DNA of 64,000 nucleotides from an uncultured Blautia sp. (GCA_934371915.1 CAKROE010000007.1:3353-67352), one strand, 5' to 3'; shown: positions 27,386 through 36,263, counted from the first letter of the stretch. Translations and numbers: made by a program. Notes: a model not told the origin generated them from the letters alone.

Positions 27386-29548
27386 TCAAACCTCATACCA
27401 CTTAATCTCATTTGCTTCCATATGCAGATCAAAGCTGCTGCCATCGCCTCTGTATACGGTGGTATCCTGTGGTTCGTAAGTATTGTTTACAACGCAATAT
27501 TTACCATTTTTTACATAAGCATGAACTTCCACATTGTAGTTAGTGGAATACCAGCAGTGCAGTTCTTCTTCTGCGGATGCTGACCAGAGGACTGCACGGT
27601 ACAAGATACGGCTGTTTTTGAAGCTGTACGGAAGTCCGCTGATATACACGCCACGGCCTTTTCCGAAGCTTCTGACTGCCATCTGTACTTCATTGTCTTT
27701 CTGGATCAGAATTTCGGTTCCGTCAAGTGCATAAATATTTTTCTTACCTTCTCCGAAGTCTGCTTCCCCGTCACTGTCTGCGAGGATAAAGTGATCCCTG
27801 TGTTCTTCCCAGTTGTATTTATCCTTGTTGAGATTGAATCCATTTTCCTCCTCTACGCCGAGTACATCGTCAAGCTGGAAGAAATGGCCCTGCCACTGAT
27901 GTGCCGCCGGTTCTCCGACACCGATAAATCCGCCGCCGTTGTATACAAACTCTTTGACTGCTGAGATAACTGTCTCATCGATCCAGTTTTCTCCGCCGCT
28001 CTGTGCAGTATCCGCATCACCAACATTCAGAATCACATCAAATTGTCTGAGAAGTTCCGGATTTTCGCGGATATCGTCAAAGCTGATAAAGGATACATCA
28101 AACGGTGCACCGCTCAGCGCTTCGATAATACCGAAGTAGGAGTAATTCTGTTTGTAGTAGATTGCGTGATGTACCATATGATTTCCCCAGGAACGCATCT
28201 TTCCCCAGCAGTTCAGAACTGCTACCTTTTTTACGCAGTAAGGTGTTGTTCCCTGAATATTGTCATACAGAGTACGGAATTCCTGGCACACGGACTTGAT
28301 GTATTCTACAAAATCCGGGAACTGGATTGCCAGTTTCAGATAACCGCCGTAACCGATTCTCTGGATCGGGCTTCGAAGGATTGCACGCCTTGCTGTTACC
28401 CAGTTGATTTTTGCTTCTTTTACCGGATCTCCGCCCTCATGGAAGGTATCCGGAAAGAAATATGGCAAAAATCTTCCTTCTGTATATTTCACGTGTTTAA
28501 TATCACTGAAAAGGCGCAGTGTTGCACCGTTTCCGACGCTTCCGACAACTGCATCCAGTCCGATGGATGCAAACTCATCCATAAACGGTTCCATGCCAAT
28601 CCAGTGATCGCCCATAAACATCATGGCTTCTCTTCCATATTCGTGTACGATATCCACCATTTCCTTTGCAAGTGCAGCCACCTCACGGCGCTGGAATGCC
28701 TGAAAATCTTTAAATTCTTTTGACGGAATACGGTAAGTATTGTTCATATATCCCTGATCGATGATATATTCCGGACGGAATTTATACCCCACTTCTTTTT
28801 CAAACTGTTCCAGGATATACGGGCTTACGGAAGCAGAATATCCGAACCAGTCTACATATTTTTCTCTTGCCATCTCATCAAAGATCAACGTAAACTGATG
28901 GAAAAACGTCGTAAAACGTACTACATCCACATACTCGTGGCTTTCGAGATAACGGCGGAGACGTTCCAGAGAATGTGCTCTTGTCGCAGGCTGGCGTACA
29001 TCAAATGTAATCTGCGGCTCTACATCCTTCCAGTCATTAACCACTGCATTGTACATATGTACCGGATCCCACATGATGTATGCAAGAAAACTTACTGTAT
29101 ATTCGTGAAATTTCTTTGCAGGCCGGATCACGACATTTCCACTCTCCGCATCGTAAGACCAGTCTTTTGTTTCCACGATTTCACCTGTCGTACGGTCAAT
29201 CACTTCCCACCATCTGTAAATATCGTCTCTTGTATTGACTGCAAGCATGTCCGGATACAGGTGATCCATCAGATGAATTTCAAGTTTTTCTTCCACTGCG
29301 GTATGGAAAGAAGTCATAATATACATCTGCTGGATTTCTTCCGGATGTGCCTTCGCCCATGCATTGTCTTTACGTGTTGTATAATAAGTCGCATAAATCT
29401 TCGCACCGGTCTCTTTCAGTTCCTGCGGAAACTCTGTTCCATCACAGTCACGGATTGCATCTGCCCCCCATTCTCCCATAATATCCAGTGTTTCCTTAAT
29501 CACATCAAGGTCTGTCGGTATTGTCACACGTCCTTTTTCTGCTGCCAT
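27386..29548 (-). CDS. lnpA: GH112 galacto-N-biose/lacto-N-biose phosphorylase
   Basis: A 720-residue cytoplasmic phosphorylase that splits Gal-beta-1,3-HexNAc (from mucin or milk glycans) with phosphate to galactose-1-phosphate and the amino sugar. It aligns along its length with the bifidobacterial enzyme as I remember it: WGADAIRDCDGTEFPQEL, VIDRTTGEIVETKDW, MFMGDHWIGMEPF with the likely acid Asp314, EGRFLPYFFPDTFHEGGDP and FGKGRGVYISGLPYS. Val163 and Asn167 in WDPVHMYN sit where substrate preference is set; Val there suggests dual GNB/LNB use rather than galactosyl-rhamnose, an inference. No transporter or kinase for the products is adjacent. Confidence 0.92.
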   Translation of the reverse strand: MAAEKGRVTIPTDLDVIKETLDIMGEWGADAIRDCDGTEFPQELKETGAKIYATYYTTRKDNAWAKAHPEEIQQMYIMTSFHTAVEEKLEIHLMDHLYPDMLAVNTRDDIYRWWEVIDRTTGEIVETKDWSYDAESGNVVIRPAKKFHEYTVSFLAYIMWDPVHMYNAVVNDWKDVEPQITFDVRQPATRAHSLERLRRYLESHEYVDVVRFTTFFHQFTLIFDEMAREKYVDWFGYSASVSPYILEQFEKEVGYKFRPEYIIDQGYMNNTYRIPSKEFKDFQAFQRREVAALAKEMVDIVHEYGREAMMFMGDHWIGMEPFMDEFASIGLDAVVGSVGNGATLRLFSDIKHVKYTEGRFLPYFFPDTFHEGGDPVKEAKINWVTARRAILRSPIQRIGYGGYLKLAIQFPDFVEYIKSVCQEFRTLYDNIQGTTPYCVKKVAVLNCWGKMRSWGNHMVHHAIYYKQNYSYFGIIEALSGAPFDVSFISFDDIRENPELLRQFDVILNVGDADTAQSGGENWIDETVISAVKEFVYNGGGFIGVGEPAAHQWQGHFFQLDDVLGVEEENGFNLNKDKYNWEEHRDHFILADSDGEADFGEGKKNIYALDGTEILIQKDNEVQMAVRSFGKGRGVYISGLPYSFKNSRILYRAVLWSASAEEELHCWYSTNYNVEVHAYVKNGKYCVVNNTYEPQDTTVYRGDGSSFDLHMEANEIKWYEV

Positions 29549-29604
29549 TTTTATATCCTCCCTATCTGAACCTTCTGGTATTTTTACTTCTTTTCAATAC
29601 TTAT

Positions 29605-29633
29605 AGAATACTTTGTTTACGCACGAAATGCAA
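29605..29633 (-). promoter_or_regulatory. probable promoter of the GH112 gene
   Basis: On the minus strand TTGCAT (29628-29633) and TATTCT (29605-29610) are 17 bp apart, about 57 bp upstream of the phosphorylase start codon. The ribosome site GGGAGGATAT precedes the ATG. The -10 box is imperfect. Confidence 0.5.
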
Positions 29634-29679
29634 TCCCGTTTCTTACACTTTTCTTTATCATTTTTACACAATCAGCCAT

Positions 29680-29708
29680 TTGACAGAATTCCTCACCTGT
29701 GCTAGTCT
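29680..29708 (+). promoter_or_regulatory. probable promoter of the pseudouridine synthase gene
   Basis: A perfect TTGACA (29680-29685) is 17 bp upstream of TAGTCT (29703-29708), a weak -10 match. The start codon is 33 bp further on. The divergent phosphorylase promoter is back-to-back with it. Confidence 0.5.
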
Positions 29709-29741
29709 TCTGATAAAACAAATTGATACCTGGAGTTAATT

Positions 29742-30623
29742 ATGGATCGAATTTTTCATTATCAAATCACAGAAAATGAACAGGGTACAACCGTGCTGGA
29801 CTTTCTTCGGAAGAAGGGATTTTCCAGACACATCCTTTCTTCTATGAAAGCCGACAAAGAAGCCCTTACAAGGAACGGTCAGCGAATCGGCGGCAGAGAA
29901 CAGCTTCTGGCCGGAGATCATTTCCGGGTCCGTCTTCTGGAAACTATTGATTCCGACGGAATCGTCCCTGTTTCGATGCCGCTTTCCATCCTTTATGAAG
30001 ACGAAGATATTCTGGTTATAAACAAACCTGCAGATATGCCGGTACATCCTTCTATTGGTAATTACACAAACACACTGGCAAACGGTGTTGCCGCTTATCT
30101 TGATGCCAAGGATGAACACAGTCCTTTCCGATGCATCAACCGTCTCGACCGCGACACCTCCGGTGCCCTGATTCTTGCCAAAAACGCCTTCAGTGCCGCC
30201 GTACTCTCCACCCAAATGAGAAACCGCCAGATAAGACGAACTTATCTGGCGGTCGTAGAAGGTATCACCCCGCCAAACGGTACAATTTCTGCACCGATCA
30301 GTCGGGTGGATGATTCTGTTATTGAACGGCATGTGGACTTTGTTCACGGAGAATCTGCTGTCACGCACTATGAACGACTGGAAGTAAAAAACGGACATTC
30401 TCTTCTGGAAATTCATCTTGAAACCGGGCGCACCCATCAGATCCGGGTTCATATGGGATACATCGGCCATCCGCTTCCTGCGGATTATCTGTACCATCCG
30501 GTATATGATTACTTCAAACGTCAGCCTCTCCACTCTCTTCAGCTGGAGTTCCGGCATCCGGTCACCGATAAGTCTATGTGCCTGCTTGCACCGGTTCCTG
30601 AAGATATGTGCAATGCCTTTTGA
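29742..30623 (+). CDS. RluA-family pseudouridine synthase (RluD-like)
   Basis: A 293-residue RNA pseudouridine synthase. The N-terminal 70 residues look like an S4-type RNA-binding domain (VLDFLRKKGFSRHILSSMKA). The catalytic domain contains VINKPADMPVHPS and the signature INRLDRDTSGALILAK, where the Asp of RLDRDTSG is the catalytic residue. TGRTHQIRVHMGYIGHPLPAD follows. It probably modifies 23S rRNA, but RluA-family members act on several sites and the exact target cannot be read from sequence. It ends 2 bp before the convergent coaX gene. Confidence 0.9.
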   Translation: MDRIFHYQITENEQGTTVLDFLRKKGFSRHILSSMKADKEALTRNGQRIGGREQLLAGDHFRVRLLETIDSDGIVPVSMPLSILYEDEDILVINKPADMPVHPSIGNYTNTLANGVAAYLDAKDEHSPFRCINRLDRDTSGALILAKNAFSAAVLSTQMRNRQIRRTYLAVVEGITPPNGTISAPISRVDDSVIERHVDFVHGESAVTHYERLEVKNGHSLLEIHLETGRTHQIRVHMGYIGHPLPADYLYHPVYDYFKRQPLHSLQLEFRHPVTDKSMCLLAPVPEDMCNAF

Positions 30624-30625
30624 TT

Positions 30626-31390
30626 TTATTTGTTTTTGTCGTATATGATCTGGAGACCCTTCAGGAGAAGATCTCCGTCCAGGATCATCTCGCGTTTACA
30701 GTGCGGGATGATTTTTCTGGACATTCCTCCTGTCGCGATCACTGTAACTTTCTGTCCCAGTTCTTCCTCAATCCGGTCAATGATACCGTCTACCGCAGCT
30801 GCATTTCCATAGAGAATTCCACTCTTCATACAATCCACTGTATTCTTGCCGATGATTTTTTTCGGTTCTTCAATGCTGATTCCACTTAACTGTGATGCTC
30901 TGCTTGTCAGTGCATCCAGCGAAATCTGTACCCCCGGAAGGATCATTCCTCCGATATAATGCTTCTTATCATCCACTACAGAGACTGTTGTTGCTGTCCC
31001 CATATCTACGATCACAAGCGGAACAGGATACTGTGCCAGAGCTGCCACTGCATCAGCCACGCGGTCAGCTCCCATCTCTCCCGGATTATCCAGAAGGATA
31101 TTCAGCCCGGTCTTCACCCCCGGACCTACGATCATCGCATCTTTTTTGAGGATCTTCTGTACCGCAAGTCTCGCAGCGAATGTGATCTGCGGAACAACGG
31201 AAGAAATGATTGCCCCTTCAATATCTGCACGATTGATATGATGAATATCAAGAATCGTCTTGATATCAATTGCATACTCCAGTTCGGTCTTGGTGCGGAT
31301 CGTAGAAATTCTCTCTGTTAAATATATTTTTTCTTTGTCAATGCAGCCAACAACAATGTTGGTATTTCCGATATCAATAGCTAAAATCAT
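30626..31390 (-). CDS. coaX: type III pantothenate kinase
   Basis: A 254-residue CoaX-type kinase that phosphorylates pantothenate at the start of CoA synthesis. It belongs to the ASKHA superfamily: MILAIDIGNTNIVVG at the N-terminus, GADRVADAVAAL and VDMGTATTVSVVDD in the middle, and GGMILPGVQISLDALT. It lies downstream of an ECF S component and coaBC, all on the minus strand, so the cluster covers uptake and early CoA synthesis. It is convergent with the pseudouridine synthase gene with only 2 bp between stops. Confidence 0.95.
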   Translation of the reverse strand: MILAIDIGNTNIVVGCIDKEKIYLTERISTIRTKTELEYAIDIKTILDIHHINRADIEGAIISSVVPQITFAARLAVQKILKKDAMIVGPGVKTGLNILLDNPGEMGADRVADAVAALAQYPVPLVIVDMGTATTVSVVDDKKHYIGGMILPGVQISLDALTSRASQLSGISIEEPKKIIGKNTVDCMKSGILYGNAAAVDGIIDRIEEELGQKVTVIATGGMSRKIIPHCKREMILDGDLLLKGLQIIYDKNK

Positions 31391-31441
31391 AGTTTTTCAT
31401 TCCAATCCTGTATGTCCACACCTGTGGATCTATATACTTTT

Positions 31442-32080
31442 TTATGCAGCAGTATCTGGTTTTGCAATCTGGGCTGCCGGGATCAGATGTGCTTTTGAAA
31501 GAGCAGTTCCTACTGCAGCAGTGATGATCGTAGAAGAGATCATCTCACTGATTGCATTGAATCCAACCATCACGCAGCATCCTACGATGATATTTCTTCC
31601 ACCCATAAGATTCTGGATCAGTTCTGTATTTCCAAACATCATAACAAGTGCGCTCATAAAAAACAGTGTGTTCAGAAAAGCGGAAAAGAAACCTGTAACT
31701 GCGCAGGATACATAGGTATTCGCTTTTTTGTGTACGGCTCTGTAAATAAATCCGAGGCAGATTCCATCCAGAATACGCGGTACAAAGCACTGAACAGCAG
31801 TCAGCACCGGGCTGATCTGGAAAAGAGCAGATCCGAGAGCACTTGCGCCACCGATTCCCATAGCCTGCATATAGCTGGTCAGTCCAAATACGGCTCCTGC
31901 AACAGCTCCGCCTGTCGGTCCAAGGACAACGGCACAGATTGCAACCGGAATGACATTAAAGGTGACTGCCAGCGGTCCTACATTGAGATAGCCGAGCGGT
32001 GTGTAGGCCATCAGAAAAAGGATGCCTGACATAAGTCCCAGAATGGTAAGCTGTGATGTGTTAAATTTCTTTGTTTTCAT
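31442..32080 (-). CDS. ECF transporter S component, probably for pantothenate
   Basis: A 212-residue membrane protein with about six hydrophobic helices, typical of the substrate-binding S subunit of energy-coupling factor transporters. The stretch LGYLNVGPLAVTFNVIPVAI and the small-residue-rich VLGPTGGAVAGAVFGLTSYM are like those of PanT-type proteins. Position between coaBC and coaX supports pantothenate as the ligand; this is an inference from context. The shared T subunit and ATPases of the group II system are not in the window and would be elsewhere. Confidence 0.8.
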   Translation of the reverse strand: MKTKKFNTSQLTILGLMSGILFLMAYTPLGYLNVGPLAVTFNVIPVAICAVVLGPTGGAVAGAVFGLTSYMQAMGIGGASALGSALFQISPVLTAVQCFVPRILDGICLGFIYRAVHKKANTYVSCAVTGFFSAFLNTLFFMSALVMMFGNTELIQNLMGGRNIIVGCCVMVGFNAISEMISSTIITAAVGTALSKAHLIPAAQIAKPDTAA

Positions 32081-32175
32081 GTTTTCCTCCTTGTTATCGT
32101 TCCCTTACGCGGGATACAATACGGTGCGGAATTGCGGGCATATGAATTTTATTTACCCGCTTCCTGGTGAACGGG

Positions 32176-33381
32176 TTACTGTTCCCTTTCTTTCATGATC
32201 GAAAGGATTTTATCCAGGATGATATTGGCTGCCTCCTCCTTGCTCATAAGCTGGAGTGATACGTCCTCATCCTGTGTAATCAGAGTCAGCACATTGGTAT
32301 CTCCCTGGAATCCGGCGCCTGCCACCTTAAGGTTATTGGCTGCCACCATATCCAGATGTTTTTTGCCAAGTTTTGCTCTGGAATTACCAAGCATATTTTG
32401 TGTTTCCATCGAAAATCCACATAAAAACTGCCCCGGAACACGGTTATCCCCCAGATACTGAAGGATATCATCCGTTTTTTCCAGTTCAATGCTCATCTGA
32501 CTTTCCTGCTTCTTGACCTTATCATCAAATACCTTCGCAGGACGGTAATCTGCAACTGCGGCCGCTTTAATAATAATGTCCTGCTCAAAGCTTACAGAAG
32601 TCACTGCATCAAACATCTCTTTAGCCGTTACTATCGGAACAAGCTTTACAAACGGCGGCGGTTCGATGGCACACGGACCACTGACCAGGGTCACCTGTGC
32701 TCCACGGAGCATTGCTGCTTTTGCCAGTGCATATCCCATCTTTCCCGATGAATGATTCGTAATATAGCGTACCGGATCGATGGCTTCCTGTGTCGGACCT
32801 GCGGTTACCAGAACTTTTCGTCCTGACAGGTCTTTTTCCTTCGCGATCTCCCGAAGGATATATTCAAGAAGCATTTCCGGCTCCGGCATCTTACCGGCTC
32901 CCGTATCTCCACATGCAAGATAACCGCTTGCAGGTTCGATCACTTCATAGCCATAATGCTGCAGAATCGCCAGATTGTCCTGAACGATCGGATTTTCGTA
33001 CATATTGGTGTTCATGGCCGGTGAAATGATTTTTTTACATTTGCATGCCATGATCGTAGTTGTCAGCATGTCATCTGCAATTCCATGTGCAAGCTTGCCG
33101 ATTACATTTGCGCTCGCCGGTGCGATCATCACCACATCCGCCTGCTTTGCAATCGATACATGCTCCACCTGAAACTGAAAATTCCTGTCAAAGGTATCTA
33201 CCAGACATTTGTTTCCTGTCAGAGATTCAAATGTGATCGGATTGATAAAGTTTGTGGCATTTTCTGTCATCAGTACATGAACCTGTGCATGAAGCTTCTT
33301 CAGTGCACTTGCAAGATATGCAATCTTATATGCCGCAATACTTCCGGTCACTCCCAAAAGCACGGTCTTCCCCTCTAACAT
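32176..33381 (-). CDS. coaBC: phosphopantothenoylcysteine decarboxylase / phosphopantothenate-cysteine ligase
   Basis: A 401-residue bifunctional CoA enzyme. The N-terminal CoaC flavodomain (about 1-190) has GVTGSIAAYKIAYLASALKK, APASANVIGKLAHGIADDML, the catalytic PAMNTNMYENP and the ASGYLACGDTGAGKMPE substrate clamp with the active Cys. The CoaB domain has VLVTAGPTQEAIDPVRYITN and the KAAAVADYRPAKV lysine-containing motif. It is the first gene of the coaBC-ECF S-coaX group. A strong promoter lies 44-71 bp upstream. Confidence 0.96.
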   Translation of the reverse strand: MLEGKTVLLGVTGSIAAYKIAYLASALKKLHAQVHVLMTENATNFINPITFESLTGNKCLVDTFDRNFQFQVEHVSIAKQADVVMIAPASANVIGKLAHGIADDMLTTTIMACKCKKIISPAMNTNMYENPIVQDNLAILQHYGYEVIEPASGYLACGDTGAGKMPEPEMLLEYILREIAKEKDLSGRKVLVTAGPTQEAIDPVRYITNHSSGKMGYALAKAAMLRGAQVTLVSGPCAIEPPPFVKLVPIVTAKEMFDAVTSVSFEQDIIIKAAAVADYRPAKVFDDKVKKQESQMSIELEKTDDILQYLGDNRVPGQFLCGFSMETQNMLGNSRAKLGKKHLDMVAANNLKVAGAGFQGDTNVLTLITQDEDVSLQLMSKEEAANIILDKILSIMKEREQ

Positions 33382-33424
33382 AGCCTTTTCCTCCTTTGAC
33401 GTTCACGCTTTTTACATCTGTTTT

Positions 33425-33452
33425 ATTATAACAGTCCTGTCTGTAATTGCAA
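33425..33452 (-). promoter_or_regulatory. promoter of coaBC
   Basis: On the minus strand TTGCAA (33447-33452) and an extended -10 TGTTATAAT (box 33425-33430) are 16 bp apart. It points toward coaBC and is divergent from the methyltransferase promoter at 33492. Confidence 0.65.
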
Positions 33453-33491
33453 CGTATTTTTCCAGTGTTCGATTTTTTATACAGCATTTTA

Positions 33492-33520
33492 TTGAAGAAA
33501 TAAAAAATCTGTACTATAGT
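33492..33520 (+). promoter_or_regulatory. promoter of the methyltransferase gene
   Basis: TTGAAG (33492-33497) and TATAGT (33515-33520) are 17 bp apart and lie 32 bp upstream of the ATG, which is preceded by an ACGGAGGT ribosome site. Confidence 0.7.
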
Positions 33521-33552
33521 ATCCAAAAGAATACAGTTTTACGGAGGTCTTT

Positions 33553-34116
33553 ATGAAAGCAACTCAGATCACGCAATGGTGCGCCCGTTTTATCACAGAG
33601 CAGGTGCAGCCCGGAGATATCTGTATCGATGCCACAATGGGAAATGGCAACGATACTCTTCTTCTTTGCTCATTATGTCAGGAAACAGGCCATGTATATG
33701 CCTTTGATATCCAGGAACAGGCTCTCGCACATACACGCCAGAGGCTTCTGAATGCAGATGTTCCCACAAATTACACACTGCTTCTGGAATCTCACGCAAA
33801 TATGGATCACTATGTACAGCCTGATTCAGTCAGCTGTATCGTCTTTAACCTCGGCTATCTTCCCGGCGGAGATCACGCAAAAGCCACCCTCGCTTCTTCC
33901 AGCATCGAAGCACTTACGAAGAGCCTTTCCCTTCTGAAAAAAGGCGGGCTCATCTCTCTTTGTATCTACAGCGGAGGGGATTCCGGTTTTGAAGAACGCG
34001 ATGCCGTCCTCTCCTGGCTGAAAAATCTGGATTCGCATAAGTATCTGGTGATACGAAGCGACTATTACAACCGACCGAACAATCCGCCCATTCCGGTGCT
34101 GATCATACGGCAGTAA
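33553..34116 (+). CDS. mnmM: tRNA wobble-uridine methyltransferase MnmM (YtqB family)
   Basis: A 187-residue class I SAM-dependent methyltransferase. SAM-binding motif I is CIDATMGNGNDTLLLCSL. FNLGYLPGGDHAKAT and the C-terminal YYNRPNNPPIPVLII are hallmarks of the YtqB family. Bacillus YtqB (renamed MnmM) methylates 5-aminomethyl-2-thiouridine in tRNA; I assign that role by family. It is a monocistronic gene with its own promoter and a shared bidirectional terminator downstream. Confidence 0.88.
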   Translation: MKATQITQWCARFITEQVQPGDICIDATMGNGNDTLLLCSLCQETGHVYAFDIQEQALAHTRQRLLNADVPTNYTLLLESHANMDHYVQPDSVSCIVFNLGYLPGGDHAKATLASSSIEALTKSLSLLKKGGLISLCIYSGGDSGFEERDAVLSWLKNLDSHKYLVIRSDYYNRPNNPPIPVLIIRQ

Positions 34117-34154
34117 CAATGTCTGTCGAATTTTTCACTTCTTTATGGCGACAA

Positions 34155-34192
34155 AAAAGGCCGGTATACCTTAATTGATATATCGGCCTTTC
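34155..34192. terminator. bidirectional terminator
   Basis: AAAGGCCGGTA (34156-34166) pairs with TATCGGCCTTT (34181-34191), with one G-U pair and A/T runs on both sides. It lies between the convergent mnmM and cyclophilin genes and can serve both. Confidence 0.8.
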
Positions 34193-34203
34193 TTAATCTG
34201 AAA

Positions 34204-34974
34204 TCAGTCTGTCATACGAATGCTCTCAATCACCGGCTGCTCATCTGCCTTGATCGAACCATTTTCATCTGTCGGGGCTGCTTCCTTACAAATCTTGTCT
34301 ACAATGTCCATGCCTTCTGTGACATGTCCGAATGCAGCATAATCTCCATCCAGGAAAGTACTGTCTGACTGTACAATAAAGAACTGGGAGCTTGCACTGT
34401 CCGGGTCGGTGGATCTCGCCATGGAGATTGTACCTCTTGTATGGGAAATGTCATTGTCCACACCATTGCCGGAAAATTCGCCCTTGATCGTCTCGCCGGA
34501 ACCACCTGTTCCATTTCCCTTCGGGTCTCCGCCCTGCATCATAAATCCATCCATAATACGCCAGAAAGTAAGTCCGTCATAGAACTGATCCTGTACCAGT
34601 TTCACGAAATTTGTAACCGTGATCGGTGCTGTATCTGCATCAAGCTCTACCTGAATATCTCCACAATCACGAATAGAAATATCAGCATGATGGATTCCTG
34701 TCAGTTCTTTACTCGTATCCAGTACTATAATTGCATCGTCATTTTCAGAAGCATCTGTAAATCCGGCTGCCTCTGCTTCTTCTTCCGTTGCCATTTTCGG
34801 TGTCACCGTAGGCTCAGCCTCGGAAGTATCTTTATCATCTTCTGCATCATTCGTATCTTCTTTTGTATTTTCTGTTTTGGTCTCTGCATCTTCTGCTGCC
34901 TTACTGCCACATCCGGCAAGTGTACCTGCTGCCAGCATCGCTGCAAAAAACACCGCAAGAATTCTGGATTTCAT
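34204..34974 (-). CDS. cyclophilin-type peptidyl-prolyl isomerase lipoprotein
   Basis: A 256-residue exported protein with a lipoprotein signal: MKSRILAVFFAAMLAAG and the LAGC lipobox (Cys about residue 22). A charged Glu/Asp/Thr-rich linker (about 25-70) leads to a cyclophilin domain of about 180 residues. That domain has TVTNFVKLVQDQFYDGLTFW, FMMQGGDPKGNGTGG, GTISMARSTDPDSASSQFFI and YAAFGHVTEGMDIV. The R in FWRIM and the SQFFI core match active cyclophilins. It probably folds proteins outside the membrane. It has its own promoter at 35012-35040. Confidence 0.93.
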   Translation of the reverse strand: MKSRILAVFFAAMLAAGTLAGCGSKAAEDAETKTENTKEDTNDAEDDKDTSEAEPTVTPKMATEEEAEAAGFTDASENDDAIIVLDTSKELTGIHHADISIRDCGDIQVELDADTAPITVTNFVKLVQDQFYDGLTFWRIMDGFMMQGGDPKGNGTGGSGETIKGEFSGNGVDNDISHTRGTISMARSTDPDSASSQFFIVQSDSTFLDGDYAAFGHVTEGMDIVDKICKEAAPTDENGSIKADEQPVIESIRMTD

Positions 34975-35011
34975 GATCCGTTCCTCCTTATCTTTTTCTT
35001 ACAATATCCAC

Positions 35012-35040
35012 AGTGTAACATTATGCACAAATAAAGTCAA
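35012..35040 (-). promoter_or_regulatory. promoter of the cyclophilin lipoprotein gene
   Basis: On the minus strand TTGACT (35035-35040) and TACACT (35012-35017) are 17 bp apart, 38 bp upstream of the start codon. Confidence 0.65.
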
Positions 35041-35059
35041 TTCCAGTCAAAACCACCGC

Positions 35060-35088
35060 TTGTATCAAATGCCCTGCTCTGTTACAAT
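35060..35088 (+). promoter_or_regulatory. promoter of luxS
   Basis: TTGTAT (35060-35065) and TACAAT (35083-35088) are 17 bp apart, 61 bp upstream of the luxS ATG. I saw no SAM riboswitch core in the short leader. Confidence 0.65.
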
Positions 35089-35149
35089 AGATACAGCAAT
35101 ATCATATAAAATATACATCTAAACCATATACGAAAGGAATGAATTTTCA

Positions 35150-35629
35150 ATGAAAAAAATCGCAAGTTTTACGATTGACCATATCAAACTGCAGCCGGGC
35201 ATTTATGTTTCCCGTAAGGATTATCTCGGCGAGGAAGTAATCACTACTTTTGATATTCGTATGACTTCCCCAAATGAAGAACCTGTCATGAACACTGCAG
35301 AGCTGCATGCCATGGAACATCTCGCAGCTACTTTTCTCCGCAACCACGCAGAATTCGGTTCAAAGATCATCTACTGGGGACCGATGGGATGCCGCACCGG
35401 CAATTATCTGCTTCTTGCAGGTGATTACGAGTCTAAAGATATCGTACCTCTGATGATCGAAATGTTTGAATTTATCCGTGATTTTGAAGGTGAAATCCCC
35501 GGCGCATCCGCAAAGGACTGTGGCAACTACCTCGATATGAATCTTGGCATGGCAAAATATCTCGCCAGCAAATATCTTAACGATGTTCTCTATGATATCG
35601 GGCCAGATCGCCTGATTTATCCTGAATAA
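35150..35629 (+). CDS. luxS: S-ribosylhomocysteine lyase
   Basis: A 159-residue metalloenzyme that cleaves S-ribosylhomocysteine to homocysteine and DPD, the precursor of autoinducer-2, as part of the activated methyl cycle. The metal ligands are His53 and His57 in ELHAMEHLAAT plus a Cys in ASAKDCGNYLDMNL. The catalytic Cys81 is in GPMGCRTGNYLL. Length and termini match the family. It is monocistronic with its own promoter and a strong terminator; the methyl-cycle nucleosidase (pfs) is not adjacent. Confidence 0.97.
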   Translation: MKKIASFTIDHIKLQPGIYVSRKDYLGEEVITTFDIRMTSPNEEPVMNTAELHAMEHLAATFLRNHAEFGSKIIYWGPMGCRTGNYLLLAGDYESKDIVPLMIEMFEFIRDFEGEIPGASAKDCGNYLDMNLGMAKYLASKYLNDVLYDIGPDRLIYPE

Positions 35630-35636
35630 CCTGCAA

Positions 35637-35667
35637 AAACACCGGACTTACATAAAGTCCGGTGTTT
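35637..35667. terminator. bidirectional terminator after luxS
   Basis: AAACACCGGACTT (35637-35649) pairs perfectly with AAGTCCGGTGTTT (35655-35667) across a 5-base loop. It lies between luxS and the convergent SH3 lipoprotein gene. Confidence 0.9.
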
Positions 35668-35691
35668 CTTTGTGCATATATAGTATGTGAT

Positions 35692-36153
35692 TTACTGTGC
35701 AGCCTGCGCGGTCGTATCCGTCGTCGCAGCACCGGCCGGTGCCTCTGTTGAAACATACTGGGAACTTACATAACCGGTCTGATTATTGACGGTTACTTCT
35801 ACCCACTGTCCGTCTTCGCTGACACCTGTGCTTGTCAGTGCCTGTCCTACTGTCGTTCCGGTAATGATCTGTGCATCTGTGCTGCAGTCCGAACGGACGT
35901 TGACACCTTCGATCGCATAATATGTAGCATTTTGTTTTATGATATTTACACCTGCTGCTGTCTGAGACATTTCCGGTGCCGGAGTCGGCGTAGCTTCCGG
36001 AGTCGGTGTAGCTTCCGGTGTAGGAGTTGCAGTTGGCGTCGGAGTTGCTTCAATCACAGTCACAGTGGAATCTTCTCCTCCGGTGCTGTATCCGCATCCG
36101 GACGCTGCCACTGCCAGAGCTGCAAGCAGGATCAGTAATCTGGATTTCTTCAT
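35692..36153 (-). CDS. SH3-domain lipoprotein
   Basis: A 153-residue exported protein from the ATG at 36153 (MKKSRLLILLAALAVAASGC), with a GGAGG ribosome site. The lipobox ASGC gives the lipidated Cys at about residue 20. A repeated threonine/proline linker follows (TPTATPTPEATPTP...), then a bacterial SH3 domain (about residues 80-135) with INVRSDCSTDAQIITGT-like and WVEVTVNNQTGYVSSQYVS features. SH3b domains usually bind cell-wall peptides. The linker style matches the lipoprotein at 3958, suggesting shared surface architecture. Confidence 0.85.
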   Translation of the reverse strand: MKKSRLLILLAALAVAASGCGYSTGGEDSTVTVIEATPTPTATPTPEATPTPEATPTPAPEMSQTAAGVNIIKQNATYYAIEGVNVRSDCSTDAQIITGTTVGQALTSTGVSEDGQWVEVTVNNQTGYVSSQYVSTEAPAGAATTDTTAQAAQ

Positions 36154-36194
36154 AAAAATATTTCCTCCTTTATAGCATAACAACGCATATAAAC

Positions 36195-36224
36195 ACTATA
36201 CCCCAACTCCGGGGCATTATGCAA
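36195..36224 (-). promoter_or_regulatory. promoter of the SH3 lipoprotein gene
   Basis: On the minus strand TTGCAT (36219-36224) and TATAGT (36195-36200) are 18 bp apart. The spacer contains CCCCGGAGTTGGGG, a 4-bp G/C-only inverted repeat that could be an operator or a chance feature. Confidence 0.6.
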
Positions 36225-36263
36225 GCCTTTTTTCTTGTTATACACCTCTCCTGCATCTGTCCG

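Noticed and set aside
35089..35149. SAM or SAH riboswitch before luxS
   Set aside because: The leader after the promoter is only about 60 nt and lacks any recognisable riboswitch core or terminator.
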